From: Calothrix sp. PCC 7103
GTDB lineage: Bacteria > Cyanobacteriota > Cyanobacteriia > Cyanobacteriales > Nostocaceae
Assembly: GCF_000331305.1 (NCBI RefSeq)
Contig: NZ_KB217478.1
Location: 3,231,177 to 3,295,176 of the forward strand
DNA: 64,000 nucleotides
Direction: 5' to 3'
Part shown: positions 27,084 to 34,325 of the stretch, in pieces
Position numbering within the stretch: the first letter of the stretch is position 1
How the letters are laid out: every line of letters starts with the position of its first letter
The notes under the pieces: generated by a model
The model's database searches: none
What the model saw: the letters and a program-made list of their open reading frames with translations, nothing else
Told to the model about the DNA's origin: nothing
Position numbers and translations under genes: made by a program

Positions 27084-27258
27084 GAAGGGGAGTAGCTGCT
27101 GACACGTTTAAAACTAAAATTAAAAGTTTGTCAGTACATTTGAATCAACATGCTGGTGATAAACCTGGTTCAGATGGCATACACCAAATAAGATTTTGCA
27201 AGCGAGACCTTCACTAAGTTCACACAGTCTAAATGTGTGTGGAACTTGGTGAGGTCTT
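27084..27258 (+). promoter_or_regulatory. yybP-ykoY manganese riboswitch with terminator-type expression platform
   Basis: The aptamer begins GAAGGGGAGTAGC (27084-) and continues with TGCTGACAC, TCAACATGCTGGTGATAAAC, CTGG, GGCATACACC and GCGAGACCTTC (27202-27212). These are the conserved elements of the yybP-ykoY class, in particular GGGGAGTAG and GCGAGACC. P1 would pair GAAGG (27084-27088) with CCTTC (27208-27212). Directly overlapping the 3' P1 strand, GACCTTCACTAAGTTC...ACACA pairs with TGTGTGGAACTTGGTGAGGTC (ending 27256), followed by TTTGTT. So aptamer P1 and terminator are mutually exclusive: Mn2+ binding should keep P1 and let transcription proceed. The next gene encodes a Mn exporter, which fits an ON switch. 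Confidence 0.87.
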
Positions 27259-27311
27259 TGTTACATTCATCAAGTTCCACACCGCAACATAATTAAAAGG
27301 AGCTTGATTAG

Positions 27312-27929
27312 GTGCTAACAGCTTTTACTGCGGGATTATCTATAATTACAGTTTCGGAACTAGGTGATAAAACCTTCTTTATTGCAATGTACTTAGCGAT
27401 GCAACACTCGCGACGACTAGTATTTAGCGCAGTTACGGTAGCGTTAGCAGCAATGACAATACTTTCTGTAGCATTAGGACAGGTTGCTTCGCTTTTACCA
27501 GCTAGTTTTGTTTATCATGCGAAAATAGGATTATTTTTGGGCTTTGGGTTAAAGCTAATATACGATGCCAGTAAAATGCCAGTGGTGGCAAACTGCGACC
27601 AGGTACTCTCCGAAGCAAAGGAAGCAGTCGTCAAAGCAGAAGCACAACTAGGTCAGAAAAATGCTTTGGGGATTTGGCTTGAAGGCTTTTTATTAACTTT
27701 TATTGCGGAGTGGGGAGATAGAACCCAACTTGCGACTATCTCACTAGCAATAGATAACAACCCTTTTGGTTTAACATCTGGCGCCATTTTAGGGCACGCG
27801 ATTTGTGCAGCAATAGCTGTTACCTGCGGCAAAATGTTATGTGGACGCATCAGTGAGCGGCAACTTACTTTTATCGGTGGGTTCTTGTTTATAGTGTTTG
27901 GAATCATTGCAGTATTCGAGAAGAGTTAG
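27312..27929 (+). CDS. TMEM165/GDT1 (UPF0016) family manganese exporter, Mnx-like
   Basis: A 205-residue, six-helix membrane protein with the duplicated signature ExGD(K/R)T: SELGDKT (Glu16, Asp19) and AEWGDRT (Glu133, Asp136). These acidic pairs bind Mn2+/Ca2+. Synechocystis Mnx (Sll0615) is of this family and size, and moves Mn2+ from cytosol to thylakoid lumen or periplasm, preventing Mn toxicity and feeding photosystem II. A GTG start with AAAGGAG eight bases upstream is convincing. The preceding yybP-ykoY riboswitch links expression to Mn2+, which strongly supports the substrate. Confidence 0.9.
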   Translation: MLTAFTAGLSIITVSELGDKTFFIAMYLAMQHSRRLVFSAVTVALAAMTILSVALGQVASLLPASFVYHAKIGLFLGFGLKLIYDASKMPVVANCDQVLSEAKEAVVKAEAQLGQKNALGIWLEGFLLTFIAEWGDRTQLATISLAIDNNPFGLTSGAILGHAICAAIAVTCGKMLCGRISERQLTFIGGFLFIVFGIIAVFEKS

Positions 27930-27932
27930 CGA

Positions 27933-27947
27933 AGAAACCAGGTTTCT
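27933..27947. repeat. AGAAACC/GGTTTCT hairpin
   Basis: AGAAACCAGGTTTCT, just after the stop of the Mn exporter, with 7-bp arms around one base. It is related to the longer inverted repeat at 3263-3328. Confidence 0.6.
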
Positions 27948-28027
27948 ACTTCTTAGTAGATTTTCGGATGCATTTTTATTTACCTTGAGGCTATCTTGGG
28001 TAAATAAAAATTATCACTATTAAATTT

Positions 28028-28831
28028 ATGTCTAAAGCTTCTAATTCTAAAAGCTATTGTTTTTGCACCCTAGCTTTTAGAAAAGAATATCGTAACTTTG
28101 CGAAGCAATTAGCAAAAGATTTAGAAAGTTTTTCACCAGGTACACAATTATTTGTTGCCACTGATAATCCTAAAGATTTTAAAGATAGCCCGAATGTTAC
28201 TTCCTTAAAATGCGTTCAAGAAAATCCTTTATTTCCATATAATGACAAGCTACAAGCCATTAAAATGGCGATAGCAAATTTTCAAACAGTCATATTTGTA
28301 GATGCTGATTCTAGAATGACTGATTATTTTAACGAAGATATAAATTGGTCTCCAGGTATGGTTGTTTACTGTGACCTAGACCGTAGCCTTGCCAAAAGCT
28401 TAAAAGATTATTATCCTGAGCGCGATTATGAATTGTTTCAAAAATTATCAGAAAAATTGGGAATAAAACGTAGTCTTGATACAATTAGCTTCCCTATGCA
28501 ATCTCTTTACGTTATTTCTAGGGAAAATGGAAAAGAACAGCAATTTATTGAAAACTGGAATTTAATTTCTAAGTATCTTGCAGTTCATCGCTGTGCAACA
28601 ACAAGTGATGGATATACTATGGCGTTAGCAATGGCAAGTGTTGGCTGGGAGCCAAAAATGATGGAAGAATTCCATAGTTTAAACCGAGTAATTAAACATA
28701 TTGGAAATCGAGAAGGACAAGTAGGGCGCTTTAATGTATTGGAAAAAATTGAATTCAGGCTTTCATATTATTACCGTTTATTAATAATTTATTTGAAGGC
28801 TTTAAAAAGCTTTGGCTTCTTTTTTGGATAG
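28028..28831 (+). CDS. GT-A type glycosyltransferase-like protein
   Basis: 267 residues. The N-terminus (SYCFCTLAFRKEYRNFAKQL), the donor-site pattern TVIFVDADSRMTDYF with a DxD motif, and the C-terminal GWEPKMMEEFHSLNRVIKHI resemble nucleotide-sugar binding GT-A enzymes (GT8-like), although no close named family comes to mind. There is no signal peptide. The last ~40 residues are basic and aromatic and may lie on the membrane. Donor and acceptor are unknown. It converges with the TPR gene at 28895, and a shared hairpin lies between them. Confidence 0.6.
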   Translation: MSKASNSKSYCFCTLAFRKEYRNFAKQLAKDLESFSPGTQLFVATDNPKDFKDSPNVTSLKCVQENPLFPYNDKLQAIKMAIANFQTVIFVDADSRMTDYFNEDINWSPGMVVYCDLDRSLAKSLKDYYPERDYELFQKLSEKLGIKRSLDTISFPMQSLYVISRENGKEQQFIENWNLISKYLAVHRCATTSDGYTMALAMASVGWEPKMMEEFHSLNRVIKHIGNREGQVGRFNVLEKIEFRLSYYYRLLIIYLKALKSFGFFFG

Positions 28832-28848
28832 AAATATTTATTGGGTAT

Positions 28849-28878
28849 GGCGGGAAAAACATCTTCCCGCCAAATTTT
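28849..28878. terminator. Bidirectional terminator hairpin between convergent genes
   Basis: GGCGGGA and TCCCGCC form a 7-bp GC-rich stem (28849-28871) with a 9-base loop, followed by AAATTTT on the plus strand. It lies between the glycosyltransferase stop (28831) and the TPR gene stop (28895), and could serve both. Confidence 0.65.
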
Positions 28879-28894
28879 GATGCTCCGCTGCTCT

Positions 28895-29761
28895 TTAAGG
28901 TGTTGGTGAAGTTGTTGCTGTTGGTTCCGCAGTCGGTTTAGGCGCCTCGGTAGCAGTTTTATTGATTTCGTCTTTATACTGAGCAGGTGCCAGAGCAGCA
29001 GCGTTGGCAAATAAAGGTTTGGCTTCGTCAATTTTGCCTTGCTCTTTGAGAACGAGAGCTTTCGCCCAAACTGGACGAAAATCTTTGGGGTCGCTCTTAA
29101 TTGCTTGCTCGTAAATTTCAAAAGCTTTTCCATATCGCTTTTCAGAAGCGTGGATATTGCCTATTAAGACTTGGATGGCCATTGTATCAACGCTACCAGG
29201 TTGAATTTTGTTGGCTTGGGGTGCTTTAGCTAAAGCTTCTTGTAACAAACCAATAGCAGCTTCAGGGCGTTTTTGACTCATTTGCAACGCTACCATCGAC
29301 TGCAAAGCATCCATATCACCAGGTTTTGTCTCTAAAACTGCGCGCAGAGTTTGTGCGGCGCCTTCAGGATCACCCATTTGCTGTTTGGCTTGAGCAAGTA
29401 AAACAGCATACCTGGTTTGGTCAGGGTTTAACTTAGCAAGCTTTTCAAGCGGTGGAATTACATCTTTTATTTCTCCCTGCTTCAGAGCCAAGAGTTGTAA
29501 ACGTGCTTGTAGTAAGGCTTTTAACGCAGTTTGATTTTCTGGTTCTCTTTGTAAAACTAGCTCATAACCCCGCACCTCGTCTTGGAGCTTAGTTTTTTGG
29601 TCAACAGGCGCCGTTCCTTTGTTATTACTAGGATTATTAGCCTGAGAACTACGCGATGCATTGAATCCGTCAAGAATGGGGAGTATGGAAACACCTATAA
29701 AAGCCAAGACGGCTAATGCGAGTATAACCCTAACTACTAAGCGATTTTCCGATTTAGCCAC
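28895..29761 (-). CDS. Membrane-anchored TPR protein
   Basis: 288 residues. An N-terminal signal-anchor (~10-30, VVRVILALAVLAFIGVSILP) is followed by a Ser/Asn-rich spacer and 4-5 TPR units (~60-270), recognisable in LEKLAKLNPDQTRYAVLLAQ, TKPGDMDALQSMVALQMSQ and YEQAIKSDPKDFRPVWAKAL. The Thr/Pro/Ala-rich C-terminal tail is probably disordered. It is a scaffold-type protein facing the periplasm or lumen; partners unknown. TPR membrane proteins in cyanobacteria often assist photosystem assembly, but nothing here shows that. Confidence 0.75.
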   Translation of the reverse strand: MAKSENRLVVRVILALAVLAFIGVSILPILDGFNASRSSQANNPSNNKGTAPVDQKTKLQDEVRGYELVLQREPENQTALKALLQARLQLLALKQGEIKDVIPPLEKLAKLNPDQTRYAVLLAQAKQQMGDPEGAAQTLRAVLETKPGDMDALQSMVALQMSQKRPEAAIGLLQEALAKAPQANKIQPGSVDTMAIQVLIGNIHASEKRYGKAFEIYEQAIKSDPKDFRPVWAKALVLKEQGKIDEAKPLFANAAALAPAQYKDEINKTATEAPKPTAEPTATTSPTP

Positions 29762-30175
29762 AAAACCTCCGTTAAATTAAACGTGATAGGAAAATTTAAA
29801 AATTTGCAAAACTTTGCGGAATACAGCGTTTATGTTGTGAACTTTATAACAAATAGCAAAAAACAAAGCAGTCTAGGAGTGCTAACTTTAGGAGGAATCG
29901 TCAGAATTGTAACTGTGATATGCTTCCGAAACTAGTATAAAGACGCGCTTTTTACACCTAACTTGTGAGATGAATCTCGTGCGCGAGTCAGTATCTTTCA
30001 TGTGGGTGTTCCTTGTTGAAATAACTGGCATCGCGTCTTCAGTATCACATAAGGTATGCTCTTCACGGTGCTTATGGAAGAAATATACTTTCCAAAAGCC
30101 ACACAAACGCTCTTCCTGTGTTTACGATTAATCTAATCCCACAGCGGGAATATATCTCCGTCGCAAGGAGTTTCT
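29762..30175. promoter_or_regulatory. Divergent intergenic region (414 bp)
   Basis: Promoter region for the TPR gene (minus) and the basic-tailed protein (plus). A short minus-strand frame exists inside but shows no protein character. The ribosome site AAGGAG at about 30164-30169 clearly serves the ATG at 30176. No operator recognised. Confidence 0.4.
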
Positions 30176-31171
30176 ATGAATTCCGACCTGATGCCGTCAT
30201 CCGAACCGATCTTACCAGTTACGTCAAATCTTGATTCAGCCAAGCTAGAAGTATCTGCTACTCCGACTCAAAATCATGCTTATGCAAAAGAAAATTTGTC
30301 GGACAGTAGCGAAGCTACTTTAGGTGAAAGCGCGAATCGTGTTTCTCCAATTCCACCACCTAGCGAACCGATGCAGTACCGAGCAATCGGTCTTATTCGA
30401 GGTCGCTATGTGAGCAGTGCCGAACAATTTACTCAAGGTTCGCTTGTTACCGCAGATGGTGCCTCTATCAACACCGTTCTCCTTGGACGAATGATGAGTT
30501 TGGTTAAAAATCATCTCGACTTGCAACAAGAACATTTATGGGTTGTTTACCCGCGTACTCGCCAAGAGAATGACCAACTACACCTTCAAATAGTTGGTGT
30601 TTGGGAGCCAGAAAAACTTGCTAAATCAAATAATATTGAAGAGACAGAAAGATTACCATCCGTACAAGCTGATGAATCATCCGAAGTTACTACATCTTCA
30701 TCAACTGTTTTAGATGGTAAGTTCTCTGTGCGTGGTGAGGTTGTTTACCAAGCGCAAGATGGTAGCAATTTGGTCATAAAAATCAAGCAAGCTCCCCGCA
30801 AGCAGGATGATAAGCCGAAATATTTCAAACTCAAGCTTAAAGGAACTCTTGACACCAGAGCGGTAGGTAAGTTTTGGGATATAGAAGTGATACGCCGAGG
30901 TGACGAACTCGCCATCGAAAGTGGAAAAGCAATTGCCGACCTGCCCAAAAAACGGCGCCCACCATTTAAAGGAGGCCCAGGAGGAGGCAAAAGACCCTTT
31001 AATAGTTTTAATAAAGGTGGTTCTAAAAAGCCATTCAAGAGAGCAAGCAACGGCGAAACTCCACTGCCAATTAAAAAAGGTAGTGATGTTAACGTAGCAC
31101 CTAGACCTACAACAACGTCGGGGCGCCCAACCCCCAAACCTGTTAAACGTCCAAAACCAGAAGAAGCATAA
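30176..31171 (+). CDS. Conserved cyanobacterial protein with basic Gly/Pro-rich tail, function unknown
   Basis: 331 residues, supported by a strong AAGGAG before the ATG. The first ~65 residues are Ser/Pro-rich and low complexity. Residues ~65-150 (YRAIGLIRGRYVSSAEQFTQ, then GSLVTADGASINTVLLGRMM) and ~180-265 (FSVRGEVVYQAQDGSNLVIK, then KYFKLKLKGTL) look like two beta-rich domains. The last ~70 residues are Lys/Arg/Pro/Gly-rich (KKRRPPFKGGPGGGKRP), as in RNA-binding tails. I remember similar proteins across cyanobacteria without a known role. Nucleic-acid binding is only an inference from the tail. Confidence 0.65.
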   Translation: MNSDLMPSSEPILPVTSNLDSAKLEVSATPTQNHAYAKENLSDSSEATLGESANRVSPIPPPSEPMQYRAIGLIRGRYVSSAEQFTQGSLVTADGASINTVLLGRMMSLVKNHLDLQQEHLWVVYPRTRQENDQLHLQIVGVWEPEKLAKSNNIEETERLPSVQADESSEVTTSSSTVLDGKFSVRGEVVYQAQDGSNLVIKIKQAPRKQDDKPKYFKLKLKGTLDTRAVGKFWDIEVIRRGDELAIESGKAIADLPKKRRPPFKGGPGGGKRPFNSFNKGGSKKPFKRASNGETPLPIKKGSDVNVAPRPTTTSGRPTPKPVKRPKPEEA

Positions 31172-31187
31172 AATAGTGCTGAGTAAA

Positions 31188-31379
31188 AAGTGCGCTCGTG
31201 CTGAGTAAGAGTGAGGAGTTAGAGAAGGTATAAATTGTCATTAGTCGTGCAGCTATCCGGCGGAGCATTTGCCGCAGGCTAGAATCTTTAAGAACTGAAT
31301 AAGTTATAGAGATGTTACCCTGCGGGGGAAATCCTCTGGATTACACTACGGTGACTCAGCACTCAACACGAGCGCACTT
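31188..31379. mobile_element. Repeat-built element between convergent genes
   Basis: Outer inverted repeats are AAGTGCGCTCGTGCTGAGT (31188-31206) and, on the other side, ACTCAGCACTCAACACGAGC continuing into GCACTT (31354-31379). Inside is the second copy of the dispersed repeat TCCGGCGGAGCATTTGCCGC (31256-31287). The right arm overlaps the TAA of the minus-strand gene at 31378-31380, so the element supplies that gene's stop codon. Confidence 0.6.
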
Positions 31380-32574
31380 AAAATTCTGTCCATCGATCTT
31401 GTGGTAAAAACGAACGCTCCATTGAAATTGAAGCCACAGGTTCGGTTAGCGTAAATTTACCCTCTTCAATCCATTGTTTTAATTCCATCGCAACTTGTAA
31501 TGATAAATACATACTTGCAAGGGGGGCAGTTCTAACGTTTTTACCTTCGATGGTAATGCGTCCTGATTTTAGTTGGGCATAACTTACTAATCCAAATGTC
31601 GGACGAACACGTCGAGGAATTGAAAAATCTACTATTGGCGCCACTAGTTCTTTGTCTTGAATTGCACAGCGAGCTACTACTTCTTCATTAAGTACAGGGT
31701 AAGGAACCCCTACACCCAGCATTAAAGATGGGCCATAATTTTTAAAGTAACAGCCTCGCACCCAACGAGCGTCCATTGATTTCGCATCGCCAATCAGTGC
31801 TAAAGTGGCAGCTGGACCAATAGGAGTGTCATTAGGTAATCGCTTTTGCAAAGGAAAATGTTGAGTACCTTCCCATGTCACGTAACCAACACCTCCACCT
31901 AGAAAAATTCTGGTACCGATACCAACGAGTTGTAATTTTGGGTCGTTGAGAAGCGGTGATATTGCACCCGGATTTGAAAATACAGCATTTCCCAAGCGGG
32001 GTTGTAACGGCCCTAAATATGTAAATAGTGGTCTGTCTCCTCCATTTACACCCACTATAAAATTTTGATAAAGGTTTCTAGGATTAAATAAATAAAACTG
32101 ATTTATAGTTTCGCGCGAAATTGTCGTTTCAAATGAAGCACGGGGGTAACAGTCAGTTACTTGCCCTTCTGCCCGCAATTGTATGGGTTTTCCGGCTATC
32201 AAATCTTCTATGACGTGCCCACCACCACGTTTATACTTAGGTGTCGCTTTCCGAACGCGCGCTTCTTCACCGTCTTTCGTTTCCACTGTACAACTGGCGC
32301 CTATATATAAATCAACAGCACCAAAACCAGAATATGCTGGCACTCCATCTAGCCAACAACGCCGAATTTTTATTGGTGGGTCAGTATGTCCTAAATTTAT
32401 GATGGCGCCGCTTGATTCCATTGGTTCAAATGTTCCAGTGGTAATTACATCAACTTCTTTAGCCACTTGAGTAACACCAACTTCTGCAACTCTTGCTTTG
32501 ATTTCAGAAGCGGTTAAAACTACAGCTTTTTGTTGACTGATCTTTTCATTGATTTCCGCAAGTGTTCGCATCAT
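31378..32574 (-). CDS. Homocysteine biosynthesis protein (DUF39/HcyBio)
   Basis: 398 residues, soluble. The sequence matches the DUF39 family: SSGAIINLGHTDPPIKIRRC, then WLDGVPAYSGFGAVDLYIGA, GGGHVIEDLIAGKPIQLRA and GIGTRIFLGGGVGYVTWEGT. In methanogens this family, with a NIL-domain ferredoxin, makes homocysteine from aspartate semialdehyde with sulfide. The cyanobacterial members are assumed to do something similar. The usual ferredoxin partner is not adjacent. Conserved Cys candidates are in IRRCWLDG and GASCTVE. The start is the first of two adjacent ATG codons. The stop lies inside a dispersed inverted repeat. Confidence 0.82.
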   Translation of the reverse strand: MMRTLAEINEKISQQKAVVLTASEIKARVAEVGVTQVAKEVDVITTGTFEPMESSGAIINLGHTDPPIKIRRCWLDGVPAYSGFGAVDLYIGASCTVETKDGEEARVRKATPKYKRGGGHVIEDLIAGKPIQLRAEGQVTDCYPRASFETTISRETINQFYLFNPRNLYQNFIVGVNGGDRPLFTYLGPLQPRLGNAVFSNPGAISPLLNDPKLQLVGIGTRIFLGGGVGYVTWEGTQHFPLQKRLPNDTPIGPAATLALIGDAKSMDARWVRGCYFKNYGPSLMLGVGVPYPVLNEEVVARCAIQDKELVAPIVDFSIPRRVRPTFGLVSYAQLKSGRITIEGKNVRTAPLASMYLSLQVAMELKQWIEEGKFTLTEPVASISMERSFLPQDRWTEF

Positions 32575-32696
32575 CGTGTCCTGTTATAGGCAGTCTTATC
32601 TTGGGAAACATAGATATAGGATTCGAGTATACGGATTCTTCTATGCTCATGGCATATAGGTTATCAGGTTAGCACTCTACTTTTATTTATAAATCG

Positions 32697-34325
32697 ATGA
32701 ATATTTCTAACTCTGAACGGGAATTTTTATCTTTGGTTTCTAGGCTAGAACAAATGGAACGTCAGCAAGTACTAATCAAACAGTATTTGCAAGGGATGAA
32801 ACGCGAGTTAGATAATTTAATAGATAAATTTGAGAATCGACCCGATGTCCAAATTGTAGAAAGTTTACAGTGGGAAGTAGCAGATTTACAAAATCTTTTT
32901 TATCAACAAGCTAATATAAATCCAGATATAGAATTTTCTAAATTTGATAAATCTGAATCTTTGCTACACACTACTGCTTTTTTTTTAGAAGCAATTGATA
33001 CTGTTTCTGTTCCAAAAAGTCATAAAAATAGCAATACGACAAGACCTTCTAAAAAACTCAGCGATGAAGAATTTAAGATAGAGCGTATGCTATTGCTACT
33101 TAACCAAATGTATGTAGCGCAAGACAGAACCGAAATCAATCTTGAGGAATTGCTAAATCGTTATCAAAACGGAGAACGTAATTTTTGTGAAGTTGAACTA
33201 GAAGGCGCTTTATTTACTGGATATTCGCTAAATAATATCAAGCTAAATCGAGCTAGTTTAAGCGGTGCCGATTTTAGCGGTATTGATTTACGCTATGCTG
33301 ACCTTAGCCATGCTAATCTTCAAAATGCCAACCTGCATAATACTAACTTATATGGCGCCAATTTGACAAATGCTAATCTCAAAAATGCTAATTTGAGTGG
33401 AGCAAAGCTAACTCGTACTCAGTTAGATGGCGCAAATCTTAGTTGTGCTGATTTAAGCGGTGTTGATTTTAGTGAAATTAAGCTAAATCGAATTGATTTA
33501 AGTGGTGCAAATTTAAGCTGGTCTACGTTACGTAAAGCTGAGTTGAAAAAAATCGACATGAGAGGCGCCCGTTTAAGTCGAGCCGATTTACTAGATGCTA
33601 ATATAGCGGGTGTAAATTTAGACAATGCAAATCTCCAACATGCGGTTTATAACGAAGCTACTGTTTTCCCTGATAATTTTGATCCTGCCACAAAAGGCGC
33701 CTATTTAATAGCTCCTGGTGCCTGTTTAGAAAACGCGCTTTTAACTAGTATACAGCTTGGTAACACGAATTTAAGCGGTGCCAATCTCCGAGGTGCAAAT
33801 TTAACTGGTGCTGATTTAAGTGGAACAGATTTACGCGAAGCTAATTTAAGCGGTGCTAATTTAACTAAAGCAAGATTAGAAGGTGCTAATTTATTATTTG
33901 CTAATTTAAGTGATGCTGATTTAACTGAAGCACAACTAAGTGACCCCGAAGGTGAATTTCCAGCAAATATGATTGGTGTTAATTTAAGTGGAGCTAATTT
34001 AAGTCGCGTTAAACTAACACATATTAATTTAACTACAGCTAATCTTAGCAAAGCTAATCTTAAGTATGTGCAAGATTTTACACATAATTTGAGCGATGCT
34101 AATTTAACAGGGGTTAATTTGATGGGTATGTACTTAAGTAATGTAAATTTCAGTGGTGCCAATTTAACAGCAGCAAACTTATCTGGTTCGTGCTTACGTG
34201 GCGCCAATCTTAATAACGCGAATTTGAAAAATGCCGATTTGCGTGGCGCCGATTTGCGCGACACAAATTTGAAAGATACAAACTTTGCAGATGCTAATCT
34301 AAACGGAGCAATGTTTGATAATTAA
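32697..34325 (+). CDS. Pentapeptide-repeat protein
   Basis: 542 residues. Residues 1-70 are coiled coil (SEREFLSLVSRLEQMERQQV). Residues ~165-540 are some 60 or more A(D/N)LxX pentapeptide units, e.g. LSGADFSGIDLRYADLSHAN, interrupted near 325-350 and 415-430 by short loops. These fold as right-handed quadrilateral beta helices. There is no signal peptide or other catalytic domain. Roles known for the family range from DNA-gyrase mimicry to heterocyst patterning (HetL) and lumenal structure; none can be chosen here. Its stop overlaps the stop of the convergent RND gene by three bases, with no terminator between. Confidence 0.88.
   Translation: MNISNSEREFLSLVSRLEQMERQQVLIKQYLQGMKRELDNLIDKFENRPDVQIVESLQWEVADLQNLFYQQANINPDIEFSKFDKSESLLHTTAFFLEAIDTVSVPKSHKNSNTTRPSKKLSDEEFKIERMLLLLNQMYVAQDRTEINLEELLNRYQNGERNFCEVELEGALFTGYSLNNIKLNRASLSGADFSGIDLRYADLSHANLQNANLHNTNLYGANLTNANLKNANLSGAKLTRTQLDGANLSCADLSGVDFSEIKLNRIDLSGANLSWSTLRKAELKKIDMRGARLSRADLLDANIAGVNLDNANLQHAVYNEATVFPDNFDPATKGAYLIAPGACLENALLTSIQLGNTNLSGANLRGANLTGADLSGTDLREANLSGANLTKARLEGANLLFANLSDADLTEAQLSDPEGEFPANMIGVNLSGANLSRVKLTHINLTTANLSKANLKYVQDFTHNLSDANLTGVNLMGMYLSNVNFSGANLTAANLSGSCLRGANLNNANLKNADLRGADLRDTNLKDTNFADANLNGAMFDN

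Noticed and set aside
28789-29133. 114-codon minus-strand frame overlapping the TPR gene end and a terminator
   Set aside because: Frame-shifted shadow of the TPR gene; it also runs through the hairpin between convergent genes.
33701-34264. 187-codon open frame opposite the pentapeptide-repeat gene
   Set aside because: Its repetitive Lys/Leu/Pro/Ala sequence is the mirror of the pentapeptide periodicity; no independent start signal or protein character.
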